In this document: positions 24,875-31,712 of the stretch, one piece after another
Position numbering within the stretch: position 1 is the first letter of the stretch
How the letters are laid out: each line of letters opens with the position of its first letter
Program-made: the position numbers and the translations under genes
Source: Bacillota bacterium
GTDB taxonomy: Bacteria > Bacillota > Sulfobacillia > Sulfobacillales > Sulfobacillaceae
Length of the DNA stretch: 46,768 nucleotides
Direction of reading: 5' to 3'
NCBI GenBank assembly: GCA_021797675.1
Contig: JAJZZH010000055.1
Coordinates: forward strand, 1-46,768
The notes under the pieces: model-generated
What the model saw: only the letters and a program-made list of their open reading frames with translations
Told to the model about the DNA's origin: nothing
The model's database searches: none

Positions 24875-24888
24875 GGCGACTGCTCACC
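24875..24888. promoter_or_regulatory. Imperfect operator dyad GGCGA-CTGC-TCACC
   Basis: Thirteen of fourteen bases match the perfect dyad at 24932-24945. The pair flank the divergent promoters of the RHH gene and the 48-residue ORF. Confidence 0.45.
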
Positions 24889-24925
24889 GTGTAAGATCTT
24901 AAGGAATTCTTTAGATATTGGTCTA

Positions 24926-24954
24926 TTGGGGGGTGACTGCTCACCTGTCATAAT
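24926..24954 (+). promoter_or_regulatory. Promoter with operator dyad in its spacer
   Basis: -35 TTGGGG (24926-24931), 17-bp spacer, -10 CATAAT (24949-24954). The spacer contains the dyad GGTGA-CTGC-TCACC (24932-24945). It drives the 48-residue ORF at 24985; a bound repressor would block polymerase directly. Confidence 0.5.
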
Positions 24955-24984
24955 AAAGATAGAACTCCAAGGGAGGAACCAGCC

Positions 24985-25131
24985 ATGCGGAAAGATTTCT
25001 ATGCGGAGTACGAGGCGGAGTACGAATATCGGATGCGGAGCCAGGAGCGGTTCCGGAACATGATCACCCTGGCCGGGTTACTCGGGATAACGATCGCGAT
25101 GGTGGTCTCGTTCCTGGCAGCGGTACACTAA
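24985..25131 (+). CDS. Small membrane protein, 48 residues
   Basis: Short gene with a strong GGGAGG site 7 nt before its ATG. The first 25 residues are charged and Tyr-rich (YAEYEAEYEYRMRSQERF), followed by a single membrane helix (MITLAGLLGITIAMVVSFLA). The fold is that of a tail-anchored small protein with a cytoplasmic head. I do not recognise a family. It is followed 21 nt later by another small ORF in the same direction, so the two probably form an operon under the dyad-containing promoter. Confidence 0.6.
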   Translation: MRKDFYAEYEAEYEYRMRSQERFRNMITLAGLLGITIAMVVSFLAAVH

Positions 25132-25152
25132 AGTGAGGAAGAGGGTGGCCTG

Positions 25153-25428
25153 ATGATTCGATACGATGACGGTGGCCATCCACCGGACGCCTACGAAGGG
25201 GCGGCTCGTTGCATCGGGCGGATCGTGTGGGGGGCGGCGGCAATCTTCGCCGCCCACGGGGTGCTGTCCATACCACCAATCGCCCACTGGGCGGATGCGT
25301 TGCCGGCAACCATAAACCTGCCCCGATTTGGCGGCACCCTGCCGTTGGGCTGGCCGCTCTGGCTGCTTCAGCACCCGGCCCACATGTTTAAAGCCTGGCT
25401 TGACGCTATTCTTGGGCGGTTCCCTTGA
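25153..25428 (+). CDS. Hypothetical protein, 91 residues, membrane-associated
   Basis: Second gene of the small operon starting at 24985, with GAGGGTGG before its ATG. A hydrophobic segment RIVWGAAAIFAAHGVLSIPP (about residues 23-42) could span the membrane, and the C-terminal part (PLGWPLWLLQHPAHMFKAWL) is Trp-rich and amphipathic. No family recognised. Small paired membrane proteins beside a plasmid-type RHH regulator are common in conjugative or entry-exclusion regions, but nothing here proves that. Confidence 0.5.
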   Translation: MIRYDDGGHPPDAYEGAARCIGRIVWGAAAIFAAHGVLSIPPIAHWADALPATINLPRFGGTLPLGWPLWLLQHPAHMFKAWLDAILGRFP

Positions 25429-25437
25429 GGGCCGCCC
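25414..25437 (+). terminator. Terminator-like hairpin overlapping the stop of the 91-residue ORF
   Basis: GGGCGG (25414-25419) pairs with CCGCCC (25432-25437), followed by a C/T-rich tract (CCCCTTCTTCT). It is weak as an intrinsic terminator because the tail is not pure T. Confidence 0.35.
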
Positions 25438-25565
25438 CCCCTTCTTCTCTACGGGGCTTTTCATCCTCTTCCACTCTCCGCCCGACACGCTGTGCCGGAG
25501 GCTGCGGACCGCTTTATCGCGCAGAGCCGCAGGTGACAGGACGGCGAGGCGGATTGGACTAGGCA

Positions 25566-25597
25566 CGGACCCTTTGAGCGGCAGCTGATAGGGTCCG
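25566..25597 (-). terminator. Hairpin downstream of hicB
   Basis: Perfect 8-bp stem CGGACCCT / AGGGTCCG with a 16-nt loop, 36 nt past the hicB stop between convergent genes. Confidence 0.4.
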
Positions 25598-25632
25598 AAC
25601 CTCTCCGGGTCCACTCCCCTGCCGTCGCCATT

Positions 25633-26058
25633 TCAATGGGAATTATCCGCCAGTCCCCCGGCCACCCCGAGCCGAGACTTAAGCGCTTCTTGCAGGACTT
25701 GGGAATAATTGATGTCAGCCCGGTCCGCCGCGTCTGCCAGCCACTTAGGAACGGTTAAGTTTTTCTTGACCGACTGATTGGCCATTTTACTACGGATCAC
25801 GGGCATCCACGCCTCCACCACAGCGACCATCGCCTGGGGAGGGACGGTTGCGGGCTTCAACCGGGACGGCTCAGGAATCGGTTCGTGATCCTCTTCCATG
25901 CCATATACATGCAATTCCAAGGCTTCTTTCGCCATGGCAAACGCCTCTTCCAGGGTGTCCCCTTCCGTAATACAACCCGGCAGATCGGGAAACATGACCG
26001 TATACCCCGCAGTATCGCCAGGTTCAAAAATGGCCGGAAATAGATATCGGTCTTTCAT
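25633..26058 (-). CDS. hicB: HicB-type antitoxin
   Basis: 141-residue antitoxin with the two-part HicB plan. The N-terminal partial RNase-H fold reads PAIFEPGDTAGYTVMFPDLPG then CITEGDTLEEAFAMAKEAL (about residues 8-47). The C-terminal Arc-type ribbon-helix-helix is KKNLTVPKWLADAADRADIN with SQVLQEALKSRL (about 98-130), which would bind operator DNA. It lies 21 nt downstream of hicA in the usual toxin-first order. A palindrome over the operon promoter (26314-26325) is its likely binding site. Confidence 0.92.
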   Translation of the reverse strand: MKDRYLFPAIFEPGDTAGYTVMFPDLPGCITEGDTLEEAFAMAKEALELHVYGMEEDHEPIPEPSRLKPATVPPQAMVAVVEAWMPVIRSKMANQSVKKNLTVPKWLADAADRADINYSQVLQEALKSRLGVAGGLADNSH

Positions 26059-26079
26059 CGCTCACTCGCCTCCTGGGTT

Positions 26080-26283
26080 TCACGTATGGGGGAACACGAC
26101 ACCGGATTGCCTCGCGATGCTCCGCAGAGTCTTCGGGTCCAAATTCTTCCGAGGGTGCGGGACCGTTGTTTTGCCGGGCTTGACGCGATGCACCAGCTGA
26201 ACGTGAGACCCCGTCTGGTGTTTAATCACCCAGCCATCTGCCAAGAGGATGCGCAAGACCTCCCGTGACCAATACGATTTCAT
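26080..26283 (-). CDS. hicA: HicA-type mRNA interferase toxin
   Basis: 67-residue dsRBD-fold ribonuclease. The family core is clear: LLADGWVIKHQTGSHVQLVH, where the His of GSH is the catalytic residue, then TTVPHPRKNLDPKTLRSIARQSGV. I chose ATG at 26283 (AGGAAGG 5 nt upstream) over GTG two codons earlier. It forms an operon with hicB. Acts by cleaving mRNA in the cytoplasm unless bound by HicB. Confidence 0.9.
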   Translation of the reverse strand: MKSYWSREVLRILLADGWVIKHQTGSHVQLVHRVKPGKTTVPHPRKNLDPKTLRSIARQSGVVFPHT

Positions 26284-26313
26284 GGCCACCTTCCTCGCTT
26301 CCCCCTTTTACTA

Positions 26314-26325
26314 TAATACGTATTA
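26314..26325. promoter_or_regulatory. Palindromic operator candidate at the hicAB promoter
   Basis: TAATACGTATTA is a perfect 12-bp palindrome 31 bp before hicA. It overlaps the probable -10 (minus-strand TATTAT or TTATAG, with TTGCTG as a -35), where the HicB ribbon-helix-helix dimer would repress. Confidence 0.5.
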
Positions 26326-26399
26326 CAATGCGCAGCAATTGGCGGCGTACTCCAAACGACTTCTTTTTGCGGTACAAGTGAGGCACCAACACGAAGGGC

Positions 26400-27062
26400 C
26401 TAAACTCCGCGCTGGGCCTCATCGGCTCGGCTGGGAAATAGACCCCTTTTGTCGGTATAGGCATCGACCGCTTTGACATAGCGTTGCAGCGTACTCAGCG
26501 CGACGTCGGCTTGATGCGCGGCTTGTCGCCAGGACAGGGTGCCGGACCGTAAGAGAGGGAGTACCCCGTCCATCCGGGCTTGTTTCTTTGGATCGATCCC
26601 TTTGGGCCGGCCAATCGCCTTCCCTTCCTGCCGGGCGCGTTCCATGCCGGCGGTCACCCGTTCGCGAATCAGTTCCAATTCAAACTCCGCCAGGCTGGCC
26701 AGCAAGTTTATGAGCAGCCGACCTAATGCGGTGGTCGTGTCAAAGCCTTCCTGAGCGCTGAGAAATCCGATGTTCAAGGGGTCCCAGACGGCGAGCGTAT
26801 CGTGCATGTGTTTGACCGAACGAAACGCCCGGTCGAGCTTGAAGACTAAGACCGCATCGAATTTCTTCTTGGTGGCATCGATTTGCAGATCTTTCCAGGC
26901 CGTGTGGCGGAGCAAGTCATTGGCGCTGGCCTGGTCGACATAACTCTTGGTCACGTGCCACTCCGGGTGTGGCCCGGCAAACTGCCGTAAGCGGAGCAAT
27001 TGGGTTTCCGGGTTCTGGTCTTTGTCTCGGGTGCTGACCCGAGCGTACAAGGCAATGCGCAT
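26400..27062 (-). CDS. Serine recombinase (resolvase/invertase family)
   Basis: 220-residue small serine recombinase. The catalytic domain begins MRIALYARVSTRDKDQNPE with R8 and nucleophile S10. KLDRAFRSVKHMHDTL carries the conserved Arg pair, the long E helix is LASLAEFELELIRERVTAGMERAR in the middle, and GRPKG links to a C-terminal helix-turn-helix (SWRQAAHQADVALSTLQRYV). Length and motifs are complete, so it should be active. AAGGATG lies upstream of the ATG. It may resolve or invert segments of this island; a res or crossover site was not pinned down. It could also be the transposase-linked resolvase of a lost Tn3-type element. Confidence 0.92.
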   Translation of the reverse strand: MRIALYARVSTRDKDQNPETQLLRLRQFAGPHPEWHVTKSYVDQASANDLLRHTAWKDLQIDATKKKFDAVLVFKLDRAFRSVKHMHDTLAVWDPLNIGFLSAQEGFDTTTALGRLLINLLASLAEFELELIRERVTAGMERARQEGKAIGRPKGIDPKKQARMDGVLPLLRSGTLSWRQAAHQADVALSTLQRYVKAVDAYTDKRGLFPSRADEAQRGV

Positions 27063-27173
27063 GATGAGTCACATCCTTTCACTTATACAGGGGGTGGACA
27101 ACGCGGCGCGAACGTGGTAAGGTGAAGCCGTATCTGATGCTCACTGAGGGTTCGTTGACAAGGAGGCTGCCCA

Positions 27174-27539
27174 ATCACCACCGCAGGAACCGCACAATCC
27201 ACGGACATTTGGACCAAGATGGAAGAAGCCAAGAGTCACTTCACCGCCGACCTTGACCCCGACGAATGACAAAAGATATACGCCGAGGCGTTGCGTTTGA
27301 ATGCTGACGGCAAGTACGATGTCCCCGATCAAGAATCCGATTCCCTAAGCACGGAAATCAAAGTGACCATCGATGGCACGGAATATGACATTCGCGATTG
27401 CGCCGAGGCACATCCGGAAGATTGGCGATTCGACAAGTATGAAGTGTTTGACCAGGCTCGATGCGAACGATTCGGGAATTGGTTGATTGACGCCAGCGTC
27501 CCGTTTCGCGTGTTGGTGCGCCCGTACTTCACAGATTAA
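27174..27539 (+). pseudogene. Hypothetical gene with lost start and internal stop
   Basis: An open frame from 27174 to TAA at 27539 is protein-like (acidic, for example KMEEAKSHFTADLDPDE, then YAEALRLNADGKYDV, then DWRFDKYEVFDQARCERFGN). It is interrupted by TGA at 27267-27269, where TGG (Trp) would fit, and at the position expected for the start, 7 nt after AAGGAGG, the codon is ATC instead of ATG. Two single-base changes would restore about 121 residues. No family recognised. The part from 27291 could still be made from an internal TTG. Confidence 0.6.
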
Positions 27540-27581
27540 GCCGTGTGGGAATTTCGCCAGGTAGCCTAAGGTTCCGTTAAC

Positions 27582-27615
27582 ACTCCCGATGCCTTCCTGG
27601 GTCGGGAGTTTTTTT
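27582..27615 (+). terminator. Rho-independent terminator
   Basis: Stem ACTCCCGA / TCGGGAGT with a 12-nt loop followed by seven T, 42 nt past the pseudogene stop. This is a textbook intrinsic terminator. Confidence 0.85.
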
Positions 27616-27639
27616 GGTTACTGAAAAAACTCAGTAACC
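27616..27639. repeat. Inverted repeat directly after the terminator
   Basis: Perfect 9-bp stem GGTTACTGA / TCAGTAACC with an AAAAAC loop, starting as the T-run of the preceding terminator ends. Confidence 0.6.
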
Positions 27640-27659
27640 ATGGACACGAACAGGCCAAA

Positions 27660-27698
27660 CCCATAGAGAGAAAGCCTTATGACTTTTCTCTCTATGGG
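27660..27698. repeat. 14-bp perfect inverted repeat
   Basis: CCCATAGAGAGAAA (27660-27673) / TTTCTCTCTATGGG (27685-27698) with an 11-nt loop. It is a third consecutive hairpin. It could be a bidirectional terminator or the end of a mobile element. Confidence 0.6.
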
Positions 27699-27838
27699 CA
27701 TTGCGAGCAGCGACCGGGGATACCCCGGATCGGGCGATAGTTTGTTAGAATATCATCAGAACACTGGGTGGCCTTAACGGGCAGGTTGGTCCTGTCGGAC
27801 GATCCTAAATCATGGTGCGGGATGGTAGAAATAATCAA

Positions 27839-28022
27839 AAAATCCTTATTTGCACAGTGTTGCAATTGATGATACGATTTTGGCATCCTAACAGCGGAGG
27901 TGTCAAAGCACATGTCCAAGAGCAGAAATTCTTGCATTAAATACGCGAAAAACGCTAAGGTACCGCTCGTTCTCCCACATGGATTAAGGATTTTGCATCA
28001 ACAATGTGCAAATAAGGATTTT
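27839..28022. mobile_element. MITE-like element, copy 1 (184 bp)
   Basis: Non-autonomous element with terminal inverted repeats AAAATCCTTATTTGCACA (18 bp perfect, 23 of 24 when extended) and flanked by the perfect 8-bp target duplication ATAATCAA (27831-27838 and 28023-28030). Inside are an RBS (GGAGG) and an ATG (27912) that start a short ORF leaving by the right end. It is almost identical to copy 2, so both moved recently. It looks like an internal-deletion derivative of an IS, but no full-length relative is in the window. Confidence 0.88.
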
Positions 28023-28070
28023 ATAATCAACGAGTTTTCATATGCGGCTGTGGAGGAACGCTTGCAATGA
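27912..28070 (+). CDS. 52-residue ORF starting in the MITE and coupled to lspA
   Basis: ATG at 27912 has GGAGG 11 nt upstream inside the element. The frame (MSKSRNSCIKYAKNAK at the start) runs out through the right terminal repeat, across the target duplication, and ends in TGA at 28068-28070, overlapping the lspA ATG as ATGA. The first 37 residues are element-encoded (probably the N-terminus of a transposase) and the last 15 come from the lspA leader (INEFSYAAVEERLQ). The arrangement would couple translation of lspA to this frame. Whether the peptide itself has a function is unknown. Confidence 0.45.
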   Translation: MSKSRNSCIKYAKNAKVPLVLPHGLRILHQQCANKDFIINEFSYAAVEERLQ

Positions 28071-28588
28071 AAATTAGACCGCATCAGGTCCAGGTCGTGG
28101 GGTTGGCCGTGGCGGTGTTTATTTTGGATCGGGTGACCAAGGGCTTGGTAGCTGAACGCATGGCCATCGGCCAGTCCATTATTTTGATTCCGCGTGCGCT
28201 GGATCTCACCTATGTCTTGAATAACGGGGCGGCGTTTGGGGTCCTGGCCCATCGCACTATGCTATTCATCATTGTCGCTTTTGTCTTGCTGTATGGCGTT
28301 TTGTGGGCGACCTTTAGTCGCACATCGATGGAAAGACGGATGATTTGGGGGCTCGGTCTTTTAGCCGGGGGTGCCGTGGGCAATCTCTGGGACCGCATGG
28401 TGGCCGGCCAGGTCATTGATTTTATCCATTTTCGTTATGGGCCGGTCGTTAATTTTGCCGATGCCTCGATTCTGATCGGGATGGGTCTGGTGCTGATGGA
28501 TTTCTGGCGACGCGAGAGTGTGAAGGCGAGGGATCGTCATCAAGGAAGCGACCGAGACCGCGACACGGACGATTCTCGTTCCGGATGA
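28067..28588 (+). CDS. lspA: Lipoprotein signal peptidase (signal peptidase II)
   Basis: Membrane aspartyl protease that removes signal peptides from prolipoproteins. It has 173 residues and four membrane helices. Conserved boxes are LDRVTK (20-25), NNGAAFG (52-58), GGAVGNLWDR (101-110), VIDFI with D118, and NFADASI with D132; the two Asp are the catalytic pair. GGAGG lies 10 nt before the ATG. It has a charged C-terminal tail (RDRHQGSDRDRDTDDS). Normally lspA is in a housekeeping operon with rluD or ileS. Here it is alone between two MITE copies in an accessory region, so it is probably a second, acquired copy. Confidence 0.96.
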   Translation: MKIRPHQVQVVGLAVAVFILDRVTKGLVAERMAIGQSIILIPRALDLTYVLNNGAAFGVLAHRTMLFIIVAFVLLYGVLWATFSRTSMERRMIWGLGLLAGGAVGNLWDRMVAGQVIDFIHFRYGPVVNFADASILIGMGLVLMDFWRRESVKARDRHQGSDRDRDTDDSRSG

Positions 28589-28636
28589 TCCATCCCCGAT
28601 TCGGCTGAGTTACAATGTCACATTGTTGAATTAACG

Positions 28637-28675
28637 GGGGCGTTTGTGCAGTAATCGTTACGGCACATACGCCCC
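28637..28675 (+). terminator. Hairpin after lspA
   Basis: GGGGCGTTTGTG pairs with CACATACGCCCC (one mismatch) around a 15-nt loop, 48 nt after the lspA stop. No T-run follows. The stretch from here to 28878 contains nothing else recognisable. Confidence 0.4.
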
Positions 28676-28878
28676 ATCACTGTCATCTCAAGTCGTCACC
28701 ATCTATTTTTGACCATTTATGCGAACAGGGATCTCCCACGTCCCGCAAAAACCAGCAGCACCCCGGATGCCAGCAAGGAGCTCTATTACGGAGCGCAGCA
28801 CTAATACGTAGAGGCCTGCGCCGGGCTGGTGGTTTAATCAGCCGACGACGTGGTTCACTCTTCGCAAACATTTTCTAT

Positions 28879-29062
28879 AAAATCCTTATTTGCACAGTGT
28901 TGCAATTGATGATACGATTTTGGCATCCTAACAGCGGAGGTGTCAAAGCACATGTCCAAGAGCAGAAATTCTTGCATTAAGTACGCGAAAAACGCTAAGG
29001 TGCCGCTCGTTCTCCCACATGGATTAAGGATTTTGCATCAACAATGTGCAAATAAGGATTTT
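28879..29062. mobile_element. MITE-like element, copy 2 (184 bp)
   Basis: Same 184-bp unit in the same orientation as copy 1, with only two base differences noted by eye (28981 region and 29002 region). Flanks show a target duplication TTCTAT on both sides, or TTTTCTAT if two T of the right end are counted as target. Its internal ORF (ATG 28952) continues to 29167 and gives a 71-residue frame antisense to the methyltransferase end, which I regard as non-functional. Confidence 0.85.
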
Positions 29063-29132
29063 TTCTATCGATGGTTAAACCGGGACCGCCTTGCCGAAAC
29101 GTCTGATAGAACCGGGCAACGAGTTGGTTGGG

Positions 29133-29981
29133 TCAGCCCCGCTCTGCCGACCGGTCGTAGAAGTTGAGTTCGACATCGCCAGCCCACTGTGAGAAGCGAC
29201 CTTGGTCGGAGGCGTCATCGAGCAGATGCCGAAGATCGTCTTCAAAGCGCGCCAAGTCATCACCGAACAGATGCGGCGCACTATTCGAGTGCGACAGCAC
29301 CCAGGAGATGATGTCGCCAACGGATCTTTCTAGGCCGTCGCCCCCCTTGACCGGCACTGAGCGGGCGGGTCGAAAGCCCGCCCCCACGAGCACCCTGGCC
29401 TCACCGTCCGGCGTCCCATAACGGAGCACGCTTTGCCCGGCACGATGGTCCTCCCCGAGATAGGACTTAATCAACGCGTCGATCTCCGCTCGCGGCGGTG
29501 AAGGGAACGGAAGCACTGGCGATTGCGAGCTGGCAACCGCTGTGTTGACGTGCACGAAAGCCCCACCCGGCTCGATCATCCGAAACATGATCTCCGCAAC
29601 CACCTCGCGCTCCATCCAGTGAAACGACTGGGCAAAGGTGGCGTAGCGAAAGTGGCCGAGTCCAGCGGGAAGGGCTTCTGCTCGTAGATGGACCCAGCGA
29701 ACGTTCTCGACGCCGAACTCCGCTGCTCGCCCCGCCGCCTCGACGAGCATGTCAGCATCAGGGTCGACGCCGATCACCTCGGCGAACAGGCACGCGAGCG
29801 CCACCGCGACCGTCCCTGGCCCACAACCAACGTCGATCAAGCGGGGAGCACCGCTGAGATCTGCGCCCAAGCGAAAGCGCTCGGCTAGCGCGGACGGATA
29901 CGGAAGACGCCCGCGCGCGTAATGCGGCCCGGCACCTTTGTATAGCGTTGGGTCCCATTGCCAACCTTTCGGCATGATCAC
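29133..29981 (-). CDS. Class I SAM-dependent methyltransferase
   Basis: 282-residue methyltransferase of the UbiE/Methyltransf_11 type. SAM motif I is IDVGCGPGTVAVAL (49-62), the acidic end of strand 2 is D73 (GVDPDADML), and motif post-I continues with RAEALPAG. FAQSFHWM is the motif II region and MIEPGGAFVHV motif III. AAGGAG is 5 nt before GTG 29981 and 11 nt before ATG 29975, so either may be the start. The methylated substrate, small molecule or other, is not evident. It is the leftmost of a block of unrelated modifying enzymes on the minus strand. Confidence 0.9.
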   Translation of the reverse strand: MIMPKGWQWDPTLYKGAGPHYARGRLPYPSALAERFRLGADLSGAPRLIDVGCGPGTVAVALACLFAEVIGVDPDADMLVEAAGRAAEFGVENVRWVHLRAEALPAGLGHFRYATFAQSFHWMEREVVAEIMFRMIEPGGAFVHVNTAVASSQSPVLPFPSPPRAEIDALIKSYLGEDHRAGQSVLRYGTPDGEARVLVGAGFRPARSVPVKGGDGLERSVGDIISWVLSHSNSAPHLFGDDLARFEDDLRHLLDDASDQGRFSQWAGDVELNFYDRSAERG

Positions 29982-30052
29982 TCTGTCTCCTTGTCAAACC
30001 GTGCTTGATGCACTTAAGCCCCCGTAAACGCAGCAACACTCCGTAGCCGGAG

Positions 30053-30640
30053 TCAGTCAACTTTTAATTCGGAGTCCAGAATTCCCATCGATAGGTCGTC
30101 CCACCAACGGTCGTCCAACCATAGGGACTCTCGCTCACGACCCTCCACGACGAACCCGCAGCTTTTATAGCTGCGAATGGCCCGGACATTATAGGCCGCC
30201 ACGCGCAGAGCCACCCGGTGTAGGTTCAGGTCGTCAAAGGTGTCCTGCAAAATGCGCCTAACCGCCTCGCGACCGAATCCGCGCGACCAAAATCGGCGGT
30301 CATAGATGCCCATGCGAAGACGGGCATTCCGATGGTCAGGGTCGATATCGAAAATGGTGATTTGCCCGATATACCGACCTTTCGGCTCGAAAATCGCGGT
30401 ACCGTCGGGCCAGACTTTGGCGGCCAGTATCCATGATCGACTGACAGCGCTGTTCGCTGCCGTTAAGGCGGACAACTTCGCGCGGACCTCGTCGGGCGCA
30501 AGCGTTTTGGGACTACCGTCTCCACCATACATCCGATTCTCTTCCGGATCGCGAGGGATCTCGACGCGACTGGGGATATCGGCCTCGACGGGCTGTCGCA
30601 ACCACAGACGTGCTGTCTCGAATTCGACAACAGGACTCAA
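30053..30640 (-). CDS. GNAT family N-acetyltransferase (RimJ/RimL-like)
   Basis: 195-residue acetyl-CoA-dependent transferase. The N-terminal FETARLWLRQPVEAD is the typical opening of the RimJ/RimL group. The acetyl-CoA loop reads RRFWSRGFGREAV, followed by ALRVAAYNVRAIRSYKSCGF, where the Asn and Tyr of motif B are seen. TTG at 30640 with GGGGTGG upstream is the best start. The C-terminal acidic tail includes DDRWWDDLSMG. It may acetylate a small molecule (possibly an antibiotic) or a ribosomal-protein-like N-terminus; the neighbouring kinase-like gene at 31713 makes the former attractive. Confidence 0.87.
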   Translation of the reverse strand: MSPVVEFETARLWLRQPVEADIPSRVEIPRDPEENRMYGGDGSPKTLAPDEVRAKLSALTAANSAVSRSWILAAKVWPDGTAIFEPKGRYIGQITIFDIDPDHRNARLRMGIYDRRFWSRGFGREAVRRILQDTFDDLNLHRVALRVAAYNVRAIRSYKSCGFVVEGRERESLWLDDRWWDDLSMGILDSELKVD

Positions 30641-30848
30641 AGAACCACCCCTTCATTCCAGTCATGTCCATAGAGCGATTACGGCCGCATGATACAACGC
30701 CGCCGGTTGAATTCGACGACAATCACAGGGTGTTCCTTCTCGGATTCTCGCCTCCAAGTACGCATTAAGGAGTTCCACCGAGTTTCGGTAGAGGGCGGAC
30801 CAAGGAAATAGCTCTCAAGGTTTCCAACGTCGTATGGACGTCCTGCCC

Positions 30849-31046
30849 CTAGCCATCTTCACCTGGCCACCGGCCATCGTCCTCTTGCAATGCTTCTAGT
30901 CTGCTAAGCGAGTCGGCGATCAAGGGAGAATCAGGCGCAACGCCCATGACACACAGGCAGTTAATCATCCACGCGAAGTTGCTGGCCTCCAGTTGCGACA
31001 ATCGCGCCCGAAGACCATCCATTATTTGCTGTGCGCCTGGCTTAGC
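30849..31046 (-). pseudogene. Remnant of a prenyltransferase/squalene-cyclase-type repeat protein
   Basis: Only the C-terminal end is left: LEASNFAWMINCLCVMGV and LSRLEALQEDDGRWPGEDG, the last being a QW-like repeat motif. The reading frame upstream of 31046 is antisense noise, so the 5' part was deleted. It abuts the truncated peptidase E gene, marking a deletion junction at about 31045. Confidence 0.45.
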
Positions 31047-31599
31047 CGATAGCGTAGTCCAGCGGTGAGCCAATCTCCCGATTATCTGACGCATAGTGCG
31101 GGCCAATCGTGAAGTCGATTAACCCTAATCCGTCCCAAATGACCTCACCGGAATAACGCGGCACGACGACGTCGGGCTCATCCACCAGTTCAAATCCCCG
31201 AAGTGTGGGACCGGCGACCACGCTGCCCGCACTCGTTTCCACGTAGACGAGTTGCACTTGGGCCAATAGTGGCCAGATAACTGGGTCGAAACCACTCTGA
31301 TACATGGCGCGCCGCAGGACAAACGCATTGCCCCCAAGCGCCCAGACCAGGCCGAACTGTCGCAACGCCGATTCGATATCGCCGCCGGCGAAGTAGTCGC
31401 GCAGGTCGAGCCTGTCGCAGGGAAACCCCAGCCCTGCGAGCCCACGTTGCGCAGATTCCTCCCAAAACCGAACGGTAGATTCATCGGCTATCACATCCAG
31501 AGCATTCAAGACCCGACCCACCCGCGGATTCGCTCCGAGGAGCTCAAGCAGGCGGGCCGGTTCTTTGCCGAGATGCGCGGATGTCAAATAGAGCTTCAT
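31042..31599 (-). CDS. Peptidase E-like (S51) serine peptidase, 3'-truncated
   Basis: 185-residue protein of the dipeptidase E / class I glutamine-amidotransferase-like fold. The nucleophile elbow is T-S-A-G-S with S123, preceded by WALGGNAFVLRRAM (glycine-rich loop, 87-100). The catalytic His region DFTIGPHYASDN is present near the end. Normal members continue for another 30-50 residues after this, but here the frame ends LDYAIG at a junction with an unrelated remnant. It may still fold but is probably damaged. The ATG at 31599 has no strong SD. Confidence 0.75.
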   Translation of the reverse strand: MKLYLTSAHLGKEPARLLELLGANPRVGRVLNALDVIADESTVRFWEESAQRGLAGLGFPCDRLDLRDYFAGGDIESALRQFGLVWALGGNAFVLRRAMYQSGFDPVIWPLLAQVQLVYVETSAGSVVAGPTLRGFELVDEPDVVVPRYSGEVIWDGLGLIDFTIGPHYASDNREIGSPLDYAIG

Positions 31600-31712
31600 G
31601 AATCGAAGTATATCATTGGGCGCATGGGTACCCCCCTTAAAAATTGTCGCCCAACACTGCTTTATGCATTTACGCCCTCGTTAGCGCCCCAGGCATGGAA
31701 TTCCTCAGTAGG

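Noticed and set aside
27839-29062. Repeat pair as a CRISPR array
   Set aside because: Only two 184-bp units about 1 kb apart with terminal inverted repeats and target duplications; they are transposon-like, and no cas gene is present.
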